10,590 nt of DNA from Ilyomonas sp964658445 (GTDB lineage: Bacteria; Bacteroidota; Bacteroidia; Chitinophagales; Chitinophagaceae), in contig CAZZZH010000161.1 in NCBI GenBank assembly GCA_964658445.1, forward strand, positions 1 through 10,590. Reading direction: 5' to 3'. How positions within the stretch are numbered: the stretch's first letter is position 1; every line of letters starts with the position of its first letter. The translations under genes and the position numbers were made by a program. Below the pieces are notes generated by a model. That model ran no database searches, was not told where the DNA came from, and saw nothing but the letters and a program-made list of their open reading frames with translations. This document shows positions 7,533 through 10,590 of this stretch, piece after piece.

Positions 7533-8366
7533 TTACCCAATCTCCGCCACTGTCTTTCTCAGCTTTACCAATTGCACCAGCAAGCCTTCCAATAAAGAAA
7601 GGTCCAGCATGTTCGCGCCATCGCTCAGGGCGCAGGCCGGGTTGGGGTGTGTTTCTATAAACAAACCATCAGCGCCTACGGCAATGGCAGCTTTGGCAAT
7701 GGTACCAATCATCTGCGGGTTGCCACCCGTTACACCGCTGGTTTGGTTGGGCTGCTGCAGGCTGTGCGTACAGTCCATCACCACCGGCACACCATGCTTT
7801 TGCATGTGCGGAATGTTGCGGTAATCAACAATTAAATCCTGGTAGCCAAAGCTGTTGCCGCGCTCGGTAAGAATCACTTTATCGTTGCCGGCTTTCTTTA
7901 TTTTATCTACGGCAAACTTCATGGCTTCGCCGCTGGTAAACTGTCCTTTTTTTACATTCACAATCTTGCCGGTATCCGCCGCAGCCAGCAGCAGGTCGGT
8001 TTGCCGGCAGAGAAAGGCAGGTATCTGCAGGATGTCTATGTATTGCGCAGCCACGGCAGCTTCGTCGTGGGCATGAATATCGGAGGTGGTGGGAACGCCG
8101 TAAGCCTTGCCGGCTTTGTTCACAATGGCTAAAGCAGGATTATCGCCAATGCCGGTAAAAGAAGAAGCGCTGGTGCGGTTGGCTTTGCGGTAGCTGGCTT
8201 TAAAAATATAAGGAATACCAAGGTTCTTGCAAATGCCGGAGACTTTCTCTGCTATCTCCATCACCAGTTCTTCGCTTTCCACCACACAAGGCCCCGCAAT
8301 GAGGAAGAAGTTATTGCTGTCGTAAGATTGCCCGGCAAACACATCAGCAAGAAAAGAAGGAATCAT
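7533..8366 (-). CDS. kdsA: 3-deoxy-8-phosphooctulonate synthase (Kdo-8-phosphate synthase)
   Basis: A 277-aa cytoplasmic TIM-barrel enzyme (EC 2.5.1.55) that condenses phosphoenolpyruvate with arabinose 5-phosphate to give Kdo-8-phosphate, the precursor of the Kdo that links lipid A to the LPS core. Signature stretches include FKASYRKANRTS, TTSDIH, IPAFLCRQTDLLLAAA, NVKKGQF, LTERG and FIETHPNP. The four ligands of the metal-dependent class are present: Cys27 (AGPC), His201 (CTHS), Glu238 (IETHP) and Asp249 (LSDG). Their spacings (174 from Cys to His, 11 from Glu to Asp) match Aquifex aeolicus KdsA (Cys11, His185, Glu222, Asp233, from memory); metal-independent enzymes such as E. coli KdsA have Asn in place of the Cys. 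The ATG at 8364-8366 gives the normal length (E. coli about 284). No neighbouring Kdo or LPS gene is in the window, so it appears monocistronic here, with a divergent gene upstream. Identification is firm. Confidence 0.97.
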   Translation of the reverse strand: MIPSFLADVFAGQSYDSNNFFLIAGPCVVESEELVMEIAEKVSGICKNLGIPYIFKASYRKANRTSASSFTGIGDNPALAIVNKAGKAYGVPTTSDIHAHDEAAVAAQYIDILQIPAFLCRQTDLLLAAADTGKIVNVKKGQFTSGEAMKFAVDKIKKAGNDKVILTERGNSFGYQDLIVDYRNIPHMQKHGVPVVMDCTHSLQQPNQTSGVTGGNPQMIGTIAKAAIAVGADGLFIETHPNPACALSDGANMLDLSLLEGLLVQLVKLRKTVAEIG

Positions 8367-8790
8367 ATCGGTTGTTTGAGCGCGAACTTACCACAAAAGT
8401 TTGGAGACATTACACCTTCGCTCACTCTAGTGGCGGCGCAGCTACTGTTCACAAAAGGCTAACGCTTGTTCTTTAAGAAAATGGTAAAAAGCCACCGTAT
8501 TGTTTAAGCGTTTCAACTTTTTGGTTTCCCCGCTTTTCTGCGCATCATTTTTGTTCTTGCCGCGCAAATTTTCAAAGACTATGGAAACTATTTCTCACTA
8601 CAGGCGCATTTATCAAACATCCGTTTCTGAAGCGGGGCATTTTCTTCTCAACTCTTTAATGTCTTTTTAAGCGGTTTGGGAAAACACATTTTCCAGAACT
8701 GCGTTCATACAAACGAAATCCAAATAATTGAACAAAGCACAAGGCTAACTGAGCCTTTTTACCAAAACATTACTATAAACTGCAAACACC
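8367..8790. other. Divergent spacer between kdsA and the beta-helix lipoprotein gene
   Basis: These 424 bases should hold the promoters of kdsA (leftward) and of the lipoprotein gene (rightward). No clean Bacteroidota promoter (TTTG then TAnnTTTG about 19 bases on) was found on either strand. Features seen: CCCCGCTT at 8528-8535 is complementary to AAGCGGGG at 8630-8637; a 29-codon plus-strand ORF lies at 8581-8670 (METISHY...); and a terminator-like hairpin lies at 8741-8760. None of these matches an RNA family I know. Confidence 0.5.
8741..8760 (+). terminator. Small terminator-like hairpin in the leader of the lipoprotein gene
   Basis: AAGGCT (8741-8746) pairs with AGCCTT (8752-8757) around a 5-base loop, and the T-run continues to 8760. 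It lies only 30 bases before the ATG of the downstream gene. It may end a short upstream transcript or attenuate the downstream gene, or a promoter may lie within the remaining 30 bases. The stem is only 6 bp, so its strength is uncertain. Confidence 0.4.
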
Positions 8791-10185
8791 ATGGCTATTT
8801 TATTGTGTAAAGAGAAGAAAATTGTAAAAGCAACATTCATGATCGTTCCTGTACTGATTGGTTTACTGCTTACCTCCTGCAGCCAGAAGCAAGACTTTTA
8901 TGACGACAATTCGCAATTGTTGACTGCCCAGGCTACCCAGAATAAGGCACACAACAGCCTCGGGCTGATACCAGGCGGCACGACCGACAACACATCGCTG
9001 CTGCAGTCGCTAATCGATGGCAAAAGCACCAACCCGCTGGTTGCCACCGGCACTTACCTTACCGGCCAGCTTACCGTTCATTCTTACGACACCATCATTA
9101 TGACGGGCAGCTTCCGCATGTTGCTAAACCCGGTTGCCACCCTGCAGGCGCTTCTATATTTCCCTTCGGGTACCCACGATGTACTGATACAAGGCGGCGT
9201 ACTCGATGCCAACCAGGCAGCCAACCTTACCGGCAGCCAACTGGAATGCATTAAAATGGACCAGGGCTGCTACAACATCACCATTAACAATGTAACGGTG
9301 AACAATGCCAAAGACTATGGCGCCATACAGATTAAAGGCGCAACCGGCGCCCTATGCCGCAACATCAGGCTGACCAATATAAAGTCTACCGCCACGGGGC
9401 GCACCGCCATCGAGTGCCGCGGTGTCGATAATATTGTGATTGACCACCCCAACCTGCAGCACTGGGGACAGCAAAACAGCAGCTCGCCGGCCATCCAGTT
9501 CCAGTCGGTGGCAAGCCACAATGTGCAGGTGTTGTCGCCCGTTACCAACGGCTACGAGGCAACCCAGTTTGCCATAGAAAGCGCCGCCGCCAATGTAGAC
9601 AGCGTCTATGTTTCCAACGGCAACTTTACCGACAATACCAACAAGGGCAACAACGGCATCTCCGGCTATTTTACCAATGCTAAATTTTACTACAACACCA
9701 TGACCGGCGGCGTGGGCAGCCAGCGCTCGGGCTACGAGCTGTTTGGCAGCAACAACACGGTAGACCATCCTGTGGTGAAGAATGGCATCATTGCCATCTC
9801 TACCGGCTCGGTCACCAACCAGAATGCAAGCAATGTGAACATTTTGTACCCCGATGTTACCAGCACGGCGGCCAACAACAGTACGCTCGATTTAGGCTCG
9901 TGCAACAACCTGGTGCTAAGCAATGTCATTATCACCGGCGGCAAGCTGAACACAGCAGGCTCGTCCGGCAACAGCAGTGCTTTTACTTTTGGCTATTACG
10001 GCGGGCTGGGTATTGTGCAGAATGTAACCATGAACAGTACACAGTTATACTCCTGCACTTCGGCAGTGCGCATACAGGCAGCAAACGGCAGTAAGAATTT
10101 AGTGATGAACGGGGTAGGCTTTATGCAGCAGACACAGCAGGTCAGCAACATTACCAACAATGTTAATTACACCATCAATCCATAA
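8791..10185 (+). CDS. Beta-helix (pectin-lyase-like) lipoprotein of unknown function
   Basis: A 464-aa predicted lipoprotein. The N-terminus has a lysine-rich region (KEKKIVK), a hydrophobic stretch and the lipobox LLTSC, putting the lipidated cysteine at residue 30. The mature end SQKQDFYDD has acidic residues only from +5, so a surface-export signal is not clear. Residues about 55-145 resemble the start of the pectate-lyase-3/GH28 superfamily (TDNTSLLQSLIDG, ATGTYLTGQLTV, VLIQGGVLDAN). The rest is a ladder of Asn-, Thr- and Val-rich turns (ITINNVTVNN, NIRLTNI, NIVIDHP, NVNILYPDV, NLVLSNVIITGG) typical of right-handed parallel beta-helices. The paired-aspartate motifs of GH28 catalysis are not seen, so it may bind rather than cut a polysaccharide, or use an unrecognised site. 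No T9SS C-terminal domain is present. The ATG at 8791 is chosen because the later in-frame ATG (residue 17) would remove the positive n-region. It stands alone, divergent from kdsA and followed by a terminator. Confidence 0.85.
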   Translation: MAILLCKEKKIVKATFMIVPVLIGLLLTSCSQKQDFYDDNSQLLTAQATQNKAHNSLGLIPGGTTDNTSLLQSLIDGKSTNPLVATGTYLTGQLTVHSYDTIIMTGSFRMLLNPVATLQALLYFPSGTHDVLIQGGVLDANQAANLTGSQLECIKMDQGCYNITINNVTVNNAKDYGAIQIKGATGALCRNIRLTNIKSTATGRTAIECRGVDNIVIDHPNLQHWGQQNSSSPAIQFQSVASHNVQVLSPVTNGYEATQFAIESAAANVDSVYVSNGNFTDNTNKGNNGISGYFTNAKFYYNTMTGGVGSQRSGYELFGSNNTVDHPVVKNGIIAISTGSVTNQNASNVNILYPDVTSTAANNSTLDLGSCNNLVLSNVIITGGKLNTAGSSGNSSAFTFGYYGGLGIVQNVTMNSTQLYSCTSAVRIQAANGSKNLVMNGVGFMQQTQQVSNITNNVNYTINP

Positions 10186-10491
10186 AGCGATGAAGCAGCT
10201 ACTCCACTACCTGACAGGTTGTTATTACAAAACCCTTTTTGTGATACAGGTCTTGCATTTGTGGAAGCGGCTACAGTAAGGGTTATTACTATACTTTTTT
10301 GCAAAAGAGGCTAGCTCGTATTGAGCCAGCCTCTTTGTTTTTATGATGTTGCCCTTTTACCCACATCACAAAGGGCAGGTTTAAAACCCGCACTTTTTTA
10401 ATATTTCGCCCGCTTTTTTTAATGCCAAATGCATTGCTTTAAGCAAAATTTAAGCGACCTTAAAATGTAATTAAAGATTGCTGCTGAGGAC
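10186..10491. other. A/T-rich spacer downstream of the lipoprotein gene
   Basis: No gene is supported here. It holds a 7-bp inverted repeat (AACCCTT 10231-10237 with AAGGGTT 10278-10284) flanked by an 8-base direct repeat GTTATTAC (10221-10228 and 10282-10289), the terminator at 10304-10342, and an interleaved set of inverted repeats at 10344-10376. Beyond that are two T-runs and A/T-rich sequence up to 10491. The T-runs near 10400 and 10420 lack convincing stems. Confidence 0.5.
10304..10342 (+). terminator. Hairpin terminator downstream of the beta-helix lipoprotein gene
   Basis: A 14-base arm at 10304-10317 (AAAGAGGCTAGCTC) pairs with 10323-10336 with a single A-C mismatch around a 5-base loop, followed by GTTTTT. 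It lies 118 bases after the stop codon at 10183-10185. On the minus strand the hairpin also ends in a T-rich arm, so it may work in both directions for a convergent gene to the right. Confidence 0.8.
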
Positions 10492-10590
10492 TTAAGACAA
10501 GTAACTAATGTTTAATATTGCAGAAACAATCGAAACGCGCACACTGCCATCCGGCGTTTCGCTTTGCCAGAAGTTCTTTTTATAAAATAG
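10492..10590 (-). CDS. Possible C-terminal fragment of a minus-strand gene (cut by window end)
   Basis: From the right edge, one minus-strand frame stays open for 32 residues (LFYKKNFWQSETPDGS, then VRVSIVSAILNISYLS) and stops at TAA (10494-10492). The stretch is richer in G/C than the adjacent spacer and uses codons such as AAC, TTC, GGC, GTG and CGC, as the real genes here do. The bidirectional-looking terminator to the left would suit a convergent gene. The alternating hydrophobic pattern would fit a terminal beta-strand, but I do not recognise a family. A 25-codon plus-strand ORF (10508-10585) covers the same bases and cannot be excluded. The fragment is too short to be sure that it codes. 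Confidence 0.3.
   Translation of the reverse strand, partial: LFYKKNFWQSETPDGSVRVSIVSAILNISYLS

Noticed and set aside
7468..7824. 118-codon plus-strand frame starting before and running antisense to kdsA
   Set aside because: Most of it is the complement of conserved KdsA codons, and the terminator at 7488-7515 sits right inside its beginning, which does not fit an expressed gene.
8839..8841. Internal ATG (residue 17) as the lipoprotein start
   Set aside because: Starting there would leave no positively charged residues before the hydrophobic stretch, making a poor signal peptide.
9352..9768. 138-codon minus-strand frame inside the lipoprotein gene
   Set aside because: It is Val/Ala/Gly-rich, as expected from the complement of Asn/Thr/Gly-rich beta-helix codons, and has no start context or recognisable motif.
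1..10590. CRISPR arrays, tRNA or rRNA genes, insertion sequences
   Set aside because: No regularly spaced direct repeats, cloverleaf-type sequence, rRNA motifs or transposase were seen on either strand.

Overview
This window reads as a chromosomal segment of a Bacteroidota bacterium, most likely of the Chitinophagaceae/Chitinophagales type. The supporting evidence is a type IX secretion-related pair (a PorV-type barrel and a very long C25 sortase-like protein), signal peptides ending in HAQ or SAQ, weak or absent Shine-Dalgarno sequences, a metal-dependent-class KdsA, and A/T-rich spacers with strong hairpin terminators. The genus assignment is inference only.

Layout: (1) 1-444, plus strand: the C-terminal end of the ATP-dependent protease Lon, cut by the window edge, with both catalytic residues. 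(2) 445-884: a non-coding spacer with two hairpin terminators, one for lon and a 20-bp perfect one for the convergent gene. (3) 885-6026, minus strand: a 1713-aa PorU2-like C25 cysteine peptidase/sortase. (4) 6171-7283, minus strand: a PorV2-like outer membrane barrel, upstream of porU2 and probably cotranscribed with it. (5) 7284-7532: a spacer with a strong terminator that points along the plus strand although both flanking genes are on the minus strand. (6) 7533-8366, minus strand: kdsA (Kdo-8-phosphate synthase) with all four metal ligands. (7) 8367-8790: a divergent spacer with a possible 29-codon ORF and a small terminator-like hairpin just before the next gene. (8) 8791-10185, plus strand: a lipoprotein with a right-handed beta-helix (pectin-lyase-like) fold and unknown activity. 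(9) 10186-10590: a spacer with a good terminator, an interleaved (pseudoknot-like or switching) set of inverted repeats, and at the edge a possible C-terminal fragment of a minus-strand gene.

How the genes fit together: most of the window concerns the cell envelope. PorV2 and PorU2 resemble the shuttle and sortase of the T9SS attachment complex and probably act together at the outer membrane. KdsA makes the Kdo precursor of the LPS inner core, and the beta-helix lipoprotein is predicted to sit in an envelope membrane. Lon is general cytoplasmic proteolysis and is not obviously connected. There is no CRISPR array, insertion sequence, tRNA or rRNA. The most unusual elements are the porV2-porU2 module itself and several unexplained RNA-like structures in the spacers.
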